Shown: positions 1 through 7,333 of the stretch, piece by piece | How positions within the stretch are numbered: position 1 is the stretch's first letter | How the letters are laid out: every line of letters starts with the position of its first letter | Source of the DNA: Candidatus Palibaumannia cicadellinicola | GTDB taxonomy: Bacteria > Pseudomonadota > Gammaproteobacteria > Enterobacterales > Enterobacteriaceae | Assembly (NCBI RefSeq): GCF_002855795.1 | Contig: NZ_NJPO01000146.1 | Location: 1 to 7,333, forward strand | Direction: 5' to 3' | DNA: 7,333 nucleotides | The notes under the pieces: generated by a model | What the model was told of the DNA's origin: nothing | The model's input: the letters and a program-made list of their open reading frames with translations, nothing else | The model's database searches: none | Program-made: the position numbers and the translations under genes

Positions 1-1
1 G

Positions 2-40
2 TTAATGGATTCACTCAAGAGTAACCATTATTTTTCATGA
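2..40 (+). CDS. rsgA: Probable 3' end of rsgA (ribosome small-subunit GTPase), partial
   Basis: The frame starting at base 2 reads LMDSLKSNHYFS and stops at TGA 38-40. LMDSL resembles the ILESM stretch near the C-terminus of E. coli RsgA, as I recall it, and a Phe-Ser pair follows in both. rsgA lies immediately upstream of psd, in the same direction, in E. coli, so position and strand both fit. RsgA is a GTPase that assists late maturation of the 30S ribosomal subunit. Only about a dozen codons are visible, so this rests mainly on synteny and a very short match. The alternative is that these bases are non-coding. Confidence 0.42.
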   Translation, partial: LMDSLKSNHYFS

Positions 41-50
41 TTTTTCATGA
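31..50. repeat. Tandem duplication of a 10-bp unit
   Basis: The unit TTTTTCATGA occurs twice in exact head-to-tail order. The first copy contains the likely rsgA stop codon, and the second falls in the gap before psd. Removing one copy would not change the reading frame or the stop, so this looks like a neutral slippage duplication. Confidence 0.8.
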
Positions 51-75
51 CCCACTATTTGTCAAATTAGTCATT

Positions 76-83
76 AGAGGTGA
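76..83 (+). promoter_or_regulatory. Ribosome binding site that sets the GTG start of psd
   Basis: AGAGGTGA is a good Shine-Dalgarno match. AGAGG ends six bases before the GTG at 87-89. This spacing, together with the alignment of the encoded N-terminus with E. coli Psd (M-L then a WLT motif), supports GTG as the start codon. Confidence 0.7.
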
Positions 84-86
84 CCT

Positions 87-1001
87 GTGCTGTACAGGAT
101 AACAATAGTATTACAACACCTATTGCAACGCTGGCTGACCCAGCTAGTAGGCTGGGGTGCTGAACATAAAGGCGGCTGGCTAACGTACGTAGTTATTACA
201 CTGTTCGTACGCTTCTATAAGGTAGATATGCAAGAAGCACTACAGCCTGATGTAGCAAGCTATCCTACATTTAACGAATTTTTTATCCGGGCGCTAAATG
301 AAGACGCCCGCCCGATTGATACCGATCCTTCGGTACTAGTACTACCTGCTGACGGTATGATGTCCCAATTAGGACCTATCGACAGAGAGTGGATCTTTCA
401 GGCTAAAGGTTACCACTATAGCTTAGAAGCTCTGCTTGCTGGCCACGATCACGATAACGATCGTATGATCGATTATTTTCGTTACGGAAGTTTTGCGACC
501 ACTTATATTTCTCCTAAAGATTATCATCGACTTCATATGCCTTGTAATGGCATCTTGCGCAAAATGATCTATGTGCCAGGTAATCTATTCTCAGTTAATC
601 CTTCGACAGTTGCCAAGATTCCCAATCTGTTTGCTCGCAACGAGCGAGTTATTTGTTTGTTTGATACTGATTTTGGTTCCATAGCACAAATTCTCATTGG
701 CGCTACCATTGTAGGTAGTATCGAAACCGTCTGGTCGGGCACAGTCACCCCCCCACGTGAAGGTATGATCAAATGTTGGCACTATCCCAAAGCGGTAGCT
801 GACGATGCAGTAGTATTGCTTAAAGGGCAAGAAATGGGCCGCTTTAAGCTTGGCTCTACCGTCATAAATTTGTTTGCTGGCGGTAAAGTTAGGCTGGTAG
901 ATCACTTACATGCCCGTAATGTTACCCGTGTTGGACAGCCGCTGGCCTATGGCGTAAGCCAACTCCAACTTTTACCTTTAGCCTTCAACCTTCAACGGTA
1001 A
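87..1001 (+). CDS. psd: Phosphatidylserine decarboxylase proenzyme
   Basis: Psd decarboxylates phosphatidylserine to phosphatidylethanolamine, the last step in making the main zwitterionic membrane lipid. It works at the cytoplasmic face of the inner membrane. The 304-residue product aligns along its length with E. coli Psd (322 residues). Key residues are visible: Asp89 in PADG, His147 in [11 protein letters not shown], and the LGST self-cleavage site at 255-258. By family knowledge, cleavage before Ser257 gives a beta chain and a short alpha chain whose new N-terminus becomes the pyruvoyl cofactor. Two differences from E. coli stand out: an extra four residues in a His/Asp-rich stretch near 120-125, encoded by repeated hexamers, and loss of the acidic C-terminal tail, with about 20 residues fewer. 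The start is GTG. mscM follows after 23 bases, the same partner as in E. coli, so the two are probably co-transcribed. The enzyme looks intact. Confidence 0.97.
   Translation: MLYRITIVLQHLLQRWLTQLVGWGAEHKGGWLTYVVITLFVRFYKVDMQEALQPDVASYPTFNEFFIRALNEDARPIDTDPSVLVLPADGMMSQLGPIDREWIFQAKGYHYSLEALLAGHDHDNDRMIDYFRYGSFATTYISPKDYHRLHMPCNGILRKMIYVPGNLFSVNPSTVAKIPNLFARNERVICLFDTDFGSIAQILIGATIVGSIETVWSGTVTPPREGMIKCWHYPKAVADDAVVLLKGQEMGRFKLGSTVINLFAGGKVRLVDHLHARNVTRVGQPLAYGVSQLQLLPLAFNLQR
444..461 (+). repeat. Imperfect hexamer repeat inside psd
   Basis: CACGAT, CACGAT and AACGAT stand in tandem and encode His-Asp, His-Asp, Asn-Asp at residues 120-125. The surrounding alignment (LLAG before, F-R-x-G after) shows four more residues than E. 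coli Psd here. That equals two hexamer units, so in-frame slippage is the simplest origin. Confidence 0.7.
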
Positions 1002-1024
1002 AATAAGAGAAGAGACTTTTAGCC

Positions 1025-4000
1025 TTGCGTCTGATGATGATGTTCCTACTAGGACTAGGATGGTTAGTTGCCGCCCCAGTATTAACCGCTAAGCAACCGG
1101 ATGATAATCTTATCCAAAATGATCAACAACAAGAGTTAGATGATCAAAGCACTGTTAATCATACAGCTATTATTGATGCTCTGCAGTTAGCGTTGAATGC
1201 TGTTGCAGAGAGTAAAGCGTCTAGCGCTAACATTAAAGAATATCAGAAGGTGATCGAAGATTTTCCTGCTCTGATACGGCAGCTACGAGCTAAAAAAGGC
1301 AAAGCCTTAGAACAACCACAACCAACTAAGATAACACTAGATAATAATATCTCTACCAGAGAGATAAACCAGCAATTGCTACAGGTAAACAGACAATTCA
1401 TTGATCTCACAAGACAACTGCAGCATGAGCAGGAGATAGCGCGCGCCATCAGTGACTCGTTAAACTTATTACCGCAGCAGCAAACCGTTGCGCGTAGAGC
1501 ACTGAATGATGTAGAAAAACAACTTTATGCATTACCAATATTATGTACCCCACTCGTGCAAGCGCAAGCAACCGCATTGCAAGCAGAACAAATAGCGCGA
1601 AGACTAAAAGTTGATGAATTAGACTTAGCGCAACTTAGTGCTAATAATCGGCAGGAACTTTCACGCCTGCGCGCCGAAATCTTAACAATACGTCACGATA
1701 GTATCGATCAACAGTTACAAATGCTACGTAATCAGCTAAATCATTTATACCAGCAGGAGGCAGAACAAGCTCTTGAACATACTGAAATAATCGCAGAAAA
1801 AGGTAGAACACTACCTAAATCTATTAGTGATCAGTTGCAAACTAACCGCCAACTATCTATCGCTCTGAATAAACAAGCTCAACGTATGGATATGATAGTG
1901 TCGCAACAACGCCAGGTAGCATTACAGACACAACAAGTGCGAAAGGCGCTCATGACATTAATCGAGCAGGAACCATGGCTTAATGAATCACCGAGACTTA
2001 GGGAGACTCTACGTACTCAATTTTCTAATCTACCGGATCTACCGAAACCTCAACCGCTGGATAGCCAAATGGTGCAGCGGCGAATTAAGCGCTTACAGTA
2101 TGAAGATTTGATAAATAAGTTGCCACAGTTTGCGCAAGGCAAACAAGATGACGGCTCGCCACTAAAGCAGGCACAGAAGTGTATCTTGGGTGCGCAGTTG
2201 ACAACTCAGCGCAACTTACTAAATGCACTGCTAACCGGAGGCGACACAGAAATACTAGAACTAACTAAACTTAAAGTCGCTCACAGCCAGTTAGAAGACG
2301 CTATGAAGGAGCTCAGGGAAGCCGCACATAGCTATCTTTTCTGGGTGGCTGACGTAAACCCTATTACCTTTACTTATCCTCTACTAGTTGGTCAAGATTT
2401 AAAACTGCTCCTTACATTAGATACTTATCATCAACTGTTATGTGCACTCAAAATGATGTTTACCCAACAGGAAACTTTAATTCAGCTTTTTAGCGCTTTA
2501 ATGCTGATTGGATTCAGCTTTAGTTCGCGCCGGTACTATCATACTTTTCTAGCACGTACTAGTGGCAGAATAGGTAAAGTGAATCAGGATTATTTCACAC
2601 TTACGTTACGTACGGTATTTTGGTCATTGCTGATCGCTTTGCCGCTACCGGTATTATGGTCAGCTCTAGGTTATGGCTTCCGTCATGCTTGGCCTTATCC
2701 GGCTGCGGTAGCGATCGGCGAAGGCGTCAGCGCTACTGTTTTAATACTGTGGATATTCATGGTTAGCACTTATTTCACTAGACAGCAAGGGTTGTTTATC
2801 GTTCACTTTGGTTGGCCTGCACCGCTAGTAAAGCGTGCGCAGCGCTATTATACTTTTTTTATCGGCATAATTATACCGTTGATGATGGTGTTAATGGCTT
2901 TAGATACTTACCGCGACCGTGAGTACGCCAGCACTCTGGGCAGGCTATGCTTTATGTTGCTATGTACCTGCTTGGCGCTAGTGACGGTGAGTCTGAAACG
3001 CGCTGGATTGCCGTTGCATCTTGATCAACATGGTTCTAGTGCTCAGATTATTAATCGTTTGCTATGGAACATTATGATCTGTGCACCAATCGTGGCAGCT
3101 GTCGCCTCCTGCCTCGGTCATCTAGCAACTGCCCAAGCACTACTATCGAGATTAGAAACATCTGTTGCTATATGGTTTTTGCTATTAATAATTTATTATA
3201 TCATCCGGCGCTGGATGTTTATCCAGCGCCGACGTATCGCTTTCGAGCGCGCTAAACAGCGCCGCGCCGAAATTTTAGCTCAGCGTGCGCGTAATGAAGA
3301 GCATCTGTCTCAGTTACAATTAAATGAGGCAGCCGCAGAAGTAGATGAAAAAGTGCTAGACCTAGATACCATGAGCGCTCAGTCGCTGCAATTGGTACGA
3401 TCTATTATCACCATCATCGCTATCTTGTCGATTATTTTGCTGTGGTCAGATATTTACTCAGCATTTGGTTTTTTAGAGAAAATCAAACTATGGGATGTCA
3501 CCTCTACTCTCCAAGGTGTAGACACTATTCAGCCTATTACGCTAGGCGCAGTATTAATTGCCATTGTTGTTTTTCTTATCACGAGCCAGCTGGTGCGTAA
3601 CCTACCCGCACTGCTGGAGTTGGCGCTGTTGCAACATTTAAATCTCACACCTGGCACTGGGTATGCGATTACCACACTGACCAAATACAGTATCATGTTT
3701 TTGGGAGGGCTCATTGGATTTTCTTTCATAGGCATTGATTGGTCGAAGCTACAATGGCTAGTAGCTGCGTTAGGTGTCGGGCTAGGGTTCGGCTTACAAG
3801 AAATTTTCGCCAATTTTATCTCTGGTCTTATTATTTTGTTCGAAAAACCAATTAGGATCAGTGATACTGTTACCATTCGTAATCTGACTGGTAATATCAC
3901 TCGTATTAATACCCGGGCTACTACGATCACTGACTGGGATCGCAAAGAAATAATCATGCCGAACAAAGCATTTATTACCGAACAGTTCGTAAACTGGTCA

Positions 4001-4333
4001 CTGTCAGATACTGTGACGCGTGTAGTTTTAAATGTTCCTGCACCGTCTGGTGCTAACATCGAACAGGTAACCCATATTTTAGTAGAGGCGGCACGTCGCT
4101 GTCCGCTAGTTTTAGAAATACCCGCGCCGGAAGCATATCTAGTAGATTTGCAGCATGGTTTACCGCTTTTTGAATTACGTATGCACGTTGCGGAAATGGG
4201 ACACCGCATGCCGCTACGCCATCAAGTACATACGCAGATTATTAATGGATACCGAGAAAATGAGCTCGAACTACCATTTCCACCGTTTCAGTTACGTACA
4301 GATCAGTTTAGCATCGATCCGTCAGTATATTGA
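1025..4333 (+). CDS. mscM: Large MscS-family mechanosensitive channel MscM (YjeP)
   Basis: This channel opens when inner-membrane tension rises and releases solutes during hypo-osmotic shock. The 1102-residue product is close to E. coli MscM (about 1107) and aligns end to end. Residues 1-22 form a signal peptide. Residues 24 to about 480 form a Gln- and Leu-rich, largely helical periplasmic domain, probably coiled coil. Hydrophobic segments lie near 484-503, 527-549, 562-583, 608-627, 639-657, 679-698, 709-728, 789-808, 836-855 and 885-905, then the pore helix at 910-937. That gives eleven in all, as predicted for the family. The Gly-rich pore helix (LGVGLGFGLQEIFANFISG) and the following beta domain (about 940-1000) are the MscS hallmark. 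TTG at 1025 is chosen because the encoded MRL matches the E. coli N-terminus and lies nine bases after a purine-rich AGAAGAGA (1008-1015). ATG codons at 1034-1042 are too far from it. No frameshift or internal stop is seen. Confidence 0.95.
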   Translation: MRLMMMFLLGLGWLVAAPVLTAKQPDDNLIQNDQQQELDDQSTVNHTAIIDALQLALNAVAESKASSANIKEYQKVIEDFPALIRQLRAKKGKALEQPQPTKITLDNNISTREINQQLLQVNRQFIDLTRQLQHEQEIARAISDSLNLLPQQQTVARRALNDVEKQLYALPILCTPLVQAQATALQAEQIARRLKVDELDLAQLSANNRQELSRLRAEILTIRHDSIDQQLQMLRNQLNHLYQQEAEQALEHTEIIAEKGRTLPKSISDQLQTNRQLSIALNKQAQRMDMIVSQQRQVALQTQQVRKALMTLIEQEPWLNESPRLRETLRTQFSNLPDLPKPQPLDSQMVQRRIKRLQYEDLINKLPQFAQGKQDDGSPLKQAQKCILGAQLTTQRNLLNALLTGGDTEILELTKLKVAHSQLEDAMKELREAAHSYLFWVADVNPITFTYPLLVGQDLKLLLTLDTYHQLLCALKMMFTQQETLIQLFSALMLIGFSFSSRRYYHTFLARTSGRIGKVNQDYFTLTLRTVFWSLLIALPLPVLWSALGYGFRHAWPYPAAVAIGEGVSATVLILWIFMVSTYFTRQQGLFIVHFGWPAPLVKRAQRYYTFFIGIIIPLMMVLMALDTYRDREYASTLGRLCFMLLCTCLALVTVSLKRAGLPLHLDQHGSSAQIINRLLWNIMICAPIVAAVASCLGHLATAQALLSRLETSVAIWFLLLIIYYIIRRWMFIQRRRIAFERAKQRRAEILAQRARNEEHLSQLQLNEAAAEVDEKVLDLDTMSAQSLQLVRSIITIIAILSIILLWSDIYSAFGFLEKIKLWDVTSTLQGVDTIQPITLGAVLIAIVVFLITSQLVRNLPALLELALLQHLNLTPGTGYAITTLTKYSIMFLGGLIGFSFIGIDWSKLQWLVAALGVGLGFGLQEIFANFISGLIILFEKPIRISDTVTIRNLTGNITRINTRATTITDWDRKEIIMPNKAFITEQFVNWSLSDTVTRVVLNVPAPSGANIEQVTHILVEAARRCPLVLEIPAPEAYLVDLQHGLPLFELRMHVAEMGHRMPLRHQVHTQIINGYRENELELPFPPFQLRTDQFSIDPSVY

Positions 4334-4335
4334 AT

Positions 4336-4360
4336 CTAATCTACCTGATAGTTAGATTAG
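4336..4360. repeat. Inverted repeat between the convergent mscM and efp genes
   Basis: CTAATCTA (4336-4343) and TAGATTAG (4353-4360) are perfect 8-bp arms around a 9-base loop, three bases after the mscM stop. Past one mismatch, two further bases pair. The stem is AT-rich and no T run follows on either strand, so it is at best a weak or factor-dependent bidirectional terminator or an mRNA 3'-end stabiliser. It is the only structure I see in the 58-base gap that separates the two genes. Confidence 0.5.
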
Positions 4361-4391
4361 CTTGGCCCAATCTAAATGTGATTACTCTATT

Positions 4392-4964
4392 TTATTTAAT
4401 TCTGGATACATACTCGCCAGAACGAGTATCTACTTTAATGATTTCGCCGTTCTGGACAAACAAAGGAACCTTTACTATTGCACCAGTGGTTAGCGTAGCT
4501 GGTTTACAGCTAGTGCTAGCGGTATCACCTTTGATACCAGGATCTGTAGATAGAATTTTTAGTTCCACGAACTTTGGTGGGGTTACGGTAATAGGCTGGC
4601 CATTCCATAAGGTGAGCACACAGGCTGCTTGTTTGACTAACCATTTAGCATGATCGCCAACAGCTTTCGCATTCGCAGCTAGTTGTTCGAAGTTGTTCTG
4701 ATTGATGAAATACCATAAATAATTATCCTTATATAGATAATTAAGGTTAATATCTATCACATCCGCCGCTTTAACTGAGTCGCCGGACTTAAAGGTTTTT
4801 TCTAGCACTTTACCAGAAATAAGCTTACGTAGACGTACTCGGTTAAACGCCTGCCCTTTACCTGGTTTGACAAACTCATGATCTATAATGACGCATGGTT
4901 CACCATCTAACATAATTTTTATACCATATCGAAATTGATTTGTACTATAACTATAAGAAGTCAT
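4392..4964 (-). CDS. efp: Translation elongation factor P
   Basis: EF-P binds ribosomes stalled on runs of prolines and promotes peptide-bond formation. The 190-residue product aligns throughout with E. coli EF-P (188 residues), with two extra residues near the N-terminus. It has an N-terminal KOW-like domain (about 1-66) and two OB-fold domains (about 67-130 and 131-190). The loop that reaches the peptidyl-transferase centre is present as EFVKPGKGQ, with the modifiable lysine at position 36 (Lys34 in E. coli). The C-terminal signature ([20 protein letters not shown]) is conserved. In E. coli this lysine is beta-lysylated by EpmA with EpmB, but neither gene is here, although epmB normally sits beside efp. 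The ATG at 4964 is the only in-frame Met near the conserved N-terminus. No strong Shine-Dalgarno sequence precedes it, only an A-rich stretch. The gene runs convergent to mscM and lies downstream of groL on the same strand. Confidence 0.97.
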   Translation of the reverse strand: MTSYSYSTNQFRYGIKIMLDGEPCVIIDHEFVKPGKGQAFNRVRLRKLISGKVLEKTFKSGDSVKAADVIDINLNYLYKDNYLWYFINQNNFEQLAANAKAVGDHAKWLVKQAACVLTLWNGQPITVTPPKFVELKILSTDPGIKGDTASTSCKPATLTTGAIVKVPLFVQNGEIIKVDTRSGEYVSRIK

Positions 4965-4984
4965 ATTTTATTTCATATTAATGA

Positions 4985-5013
4985 ACGATACCAGATAACA
5001 AAACCCCAGCCAA
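4985..5013 (-). promoter_or_regulatory. Possible weak sigma-70 promoter for efp, overlapping the groL terminator
   Basis: On the minus strand TTGGCT (5013-5008), a 17-base spacer and TATCGT (4990-4985) give four of six matches at each box. The -35 box falls inside the terminator stem. Only 109 bases separate groL from efp, so any separate efp promoter must be near here or within groL. The match is weak; readthrough from the groS-groL operon is the alternative. Confidence 0.25.
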
Positions 5014-5026
5014 TACTGAGCCGGGG
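4997..5026 (-). terminator. Rho-independent terminator of the groS-groL operon
   Basis: Read on the minus strand, CCCCGGCT (5026-5019), a 7-base loop and GGCTGGGG (5011-5004) form an 8-bp stem including two G-U pairs. TTTTGTT (5003-4997) follows directly. The structure begins 47 bases after the groL stop codon, as expected for the end of the chaperonin transcript. It lies 32 bases upstream of the efp start codon. Confidence 0.88.
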
Positions 5027-5073
5027 AATTTGATTCGCTTTGATTTATGTTATGGCTTATGGCCATGGCCAAC

Positions 5074-6741
<1,668 letters not shown>

Positions 6742-6761
6742 TTAACATAATTACGCCGGGA

Positions 6762-7055
6762 TTATTTTTCCACAATGGCCAGAATGTCACTTTCAGACAT
6801 GATTAACACCTCATCATTGTCTATTTTTTCTACTTTAACGCCATATCCGTCATTGAAAATTACAGTGTCGCCAATTTTCACGTCTAACGCTTTTACTTCA
6901 CCATTTTCCAGGCTACGGCCACGACCTACTGCCAGCACTTCTCCACGGGTAGATTTGCCTGCTGCAGAGCCTGTCAGCATGATGCCACCTGCTGATTTCG
7001 ATTCAACTTCTTTACGCTTTACGATAACACGATCATGTAATGGACGAATTTTCAT
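6762..7055 (-). CDS. groS: Co-chaperonin GroES, 10-kDa subunit
   Basis: GroES forms the seven-subunit lid that caps the GroEL ring and closes the folding chamber. The 97-residue product has the exact E. coli length and differs at only about a dozen positions. The mobile loop (about 16-32) holds the GroEL-contacting tripeptide as Ile25-Met26-Leu27, where E. coli has Ile-Val-Leu. The roof-loop segment ENGEV and the C-terminal ESDILAIVE are conserved. The start ATG lies six bases after a strong Shine-Dalgarno GGGGAG (7067-7062), inside a predicted hairpin. It is the first gene of the operon with groL and is transcribed from a sigma-32-type promoter at 7169-7144. Confidence 0.99.
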   Translation of the reverse strand: MKIRPLHDRVIVKRKEVESKSAGGIMLTGSAAGKSTRGEVLAVGRGRSLENGEVKALDVKIGDTVIFNDGYGVKVEKIDNDEVLIMSESDILAIVEK

Positions 7056-7058
7056 TGA

Positions 7059-7081
7059 TAGCTCCCCTTAAATAAAAGCTA
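7059..7081 (-). promoter_or_regulatory. Candidate FourU-like RNA thermometer over the groS ribosome binding site
   Basis: In the groS leader, UAGCUUUU (7081-7074) can pair with GGGAGCUA (7066-7059) around a 7-base loop. This gives five Watson-Crick pairs and three U-G wobbles. The UUUU run covers most of the Shine-Dalgarno sequence GGGGAG (7067-7062), and the stem ends three bases before the ATG. A short, wobble-rich stem that melts on warming is the defining design of FourU thermometers, such as that of Salmonella agsA. The pairing is seen in the sequence; temperature control is inferred. Confidence 0.5.
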
Positions 7082-7109
7082 GGTCAGTTTTTTCGGATGG
7101 ATGAATGTT

Positions 7110-7127
7110 GGGCATCTAGTTATGCCC
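7110..7127 (-). promoter_or_regulatory. Hairpin near the 5' end of the groS-groL mRNA
   Basis: GGGCAT (7127-7122), a 6-base loop and ATGCCC (7115-7110) form a perfect 6-bp stem, about ten bases from the likely transcript start. A 5'-terminal stem can protect an mRNA from degradation. Its left arm also belongs to the larger inverted repeat at 7124-7151, so the two structures exclude each other. Confidence 0.5.
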
Positions 7128-7151
7128 CCTTCATGCGTTAATGATGGGGGC
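7124..7151. repeat. Inverted repeat overlapping the heat-shock -10 box
   Basis: On the minus strand GCCCCC (7151-7146) and GGGGGC (7129-7124) are perfect arms. After one mismatch, TCAT (7144-7141) pairs with ATGA (7134-7131) across a 6-base centre. The left arm contains the -10 CCCCAT and lies upstream of the probable transcript start. The dyad therefore exists as DNA, not as RNA from this promoter. Confidence 0.6.
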
Positions 7152-7169
7152 GTTCAAGAACGCTTCAAG
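7144..7169 (-). promoter_or_regulatory. Sigma-32 (RpoH) heat-shock promoter of groS-groL
   Basis: On the minus strand CTTGAA (7169-7164), within CCCCTTGAAG, is followed by a 14-base spacer and CCCCAT (7149-7144). This matches the sigma-32 consensus, CTTGAA with CCCCAT, and closely resembles the E. coli groE promoter in sequence and place. The expected start near 7136 gives a leader of about 80 bases. The spacer is an exact palindrome, GCGTTC-TT-GAACGC (7163-7150). No complete HrcA/CIRCE operator is present, consistent with the gammaproteobacterial RpoH mode of control. Confidence 0.9.
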
Positions 7170-7172
7170 GGG

Positions 7173-7333
7173 AAAAAAAATAATTTTTTGTTTAGTTGCG
7201 TAATTTTTAGTCAAAACACATAACTATAAAAGAAAATGATTTATAACCAAACGATAATTATTTGACATTATTATGTTTATTTGAGTGATAACAATTAGCT
7301 AAAATTAGTCTTTCAATTACCATATCAGTCAAT
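7173..7333. other. AT-rich non-coding region upstream of the groS promoter
   Basis: No convincing coding frame or RNA gene is seen here. Runs of A and T directly upstream of the sigma-32 -35 box could act as an UP element for RNA polymerase. Apart from the TTGACA on the + strand, no further regulatory site stands out. Confidence 0.6.
7262..7292 (+). promoter_or_regulatory. Possible divergent sigma-70 promoter for a gene beyond the window
   Basis: TTGACA (7262-7267) is a perfect -35 box on the + strand. The best -10 is GATAAC (7287-7292), four of six, after a long 19-base spacer. It would drive a gene to the right of the window, divergent from groS. The surrounding 7173-7333 is very AT-rich, so a chance match is quite possible. 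Confidence 0.25.

Noticed and set aside
45..70. Possible sigma-E promoter before psd, as known for E. coli psd-mscM
   Set aside because: A TCAAA resembling a -10 is present at 62-66, but no GGAACTT-like -35 lies 15-17 bases upstream.
1034..1042. ATG codons as the mscM start
   Set aside because: They lie too far from the purine-rich ribosome binding site and would cut the MRL N-terminus that matches E. coli MscM; TTG at 1025 fits better.
3529..4209. 226-codon open frame on the minus strand inside mscM
   Set aside because: It lies opposite the highly conserved MscS pore and beta-domain region, resembles no family I know, and has no clear ribosome binding site. It is a shadow of mscM.
4330..4653. 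107-codon + strand open frame across the mscM-efp junction
   Set aside because: Most of it is antisense to conserved efp sequence, and no Shine-Dalgarno sequence or family resemblance was seen.
7153..7158. Second CTTGAA as an alternative -35 box
   Set aside because: It sits inside the palindromic spacer only about three bases from the -10 box, too close to serve as a sigma-32 -35.
7283..7291. CIRCE-like half site (TTATCACTC on the minus strand)
   Set aside because: It matches eight of nine bases of one CIRCE arm, but the partner arm GAGTGCTAA is absent at the required distance, so HrcA control is not supported.

Overview
The window reads as a compacted gammaproteobacterial (Enterobacterales-like) chromosome segment. 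All five complete proteins align closely, from memory, with their Escherichia coli counterparts. The gene order is that of the E. coli rsgA-psd-mscM / efp / groL-groS region, with the genes normally in between removed. Base composition is moderately AT-rich (about 40% GC by eye), and one gene starts with GTG and another with TTG. CTAG is common rather than avoided. Together these suggest a host-restricted symbiont undergoing genome reduction, for example one of the insect endosymbionts related to Sodalis or Baumannia. That assignment is an inference; nothing here fixes a genus.

Layout. Positions 1-40 probably carry the last codons of rsgA on the + strand. psd (87-1001, +) and mscM (1025-4333, +) follow as a tight operon: a pyruvoyl-dependent phosphatidylserine decarboxylase and a large MscS-family mechanosensitive channel, both acting at the inner membrane. 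Only 58 bases separate mscM from the convergent efp (4392-4964, -), which encodes elongation factor P. Another 109 bases, holding a good intrinsic terminator, separate efp from groL. The chaperonin operon groS-groL (7055 to 5074, -) follows, then an AT-rich upstream region that runs to the window end. There is no mobile element, CRISPR array, tRNA or rRNA.

The coding content is orthodox. The more interesting material is non-coding and lies upstream of groS. A clear sigma-32 heat-shock promoter has a spacer that is a perfect palindrome. It is followed by two overlapping, mutually exclusive inverted repeats. A short hairpin then pairs a UUUU run with the groS Shine-Dalgarno sequence, as in a FourU-type RNA thermometer. 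This suggests chaperonin expression controlled at both transcription and translation. Second in interest is EF-P: its modifiable lysine is retained, but neither EF-P modification gene (epmA, epmB) is present at its ancestral position. No wholly new system is visible.
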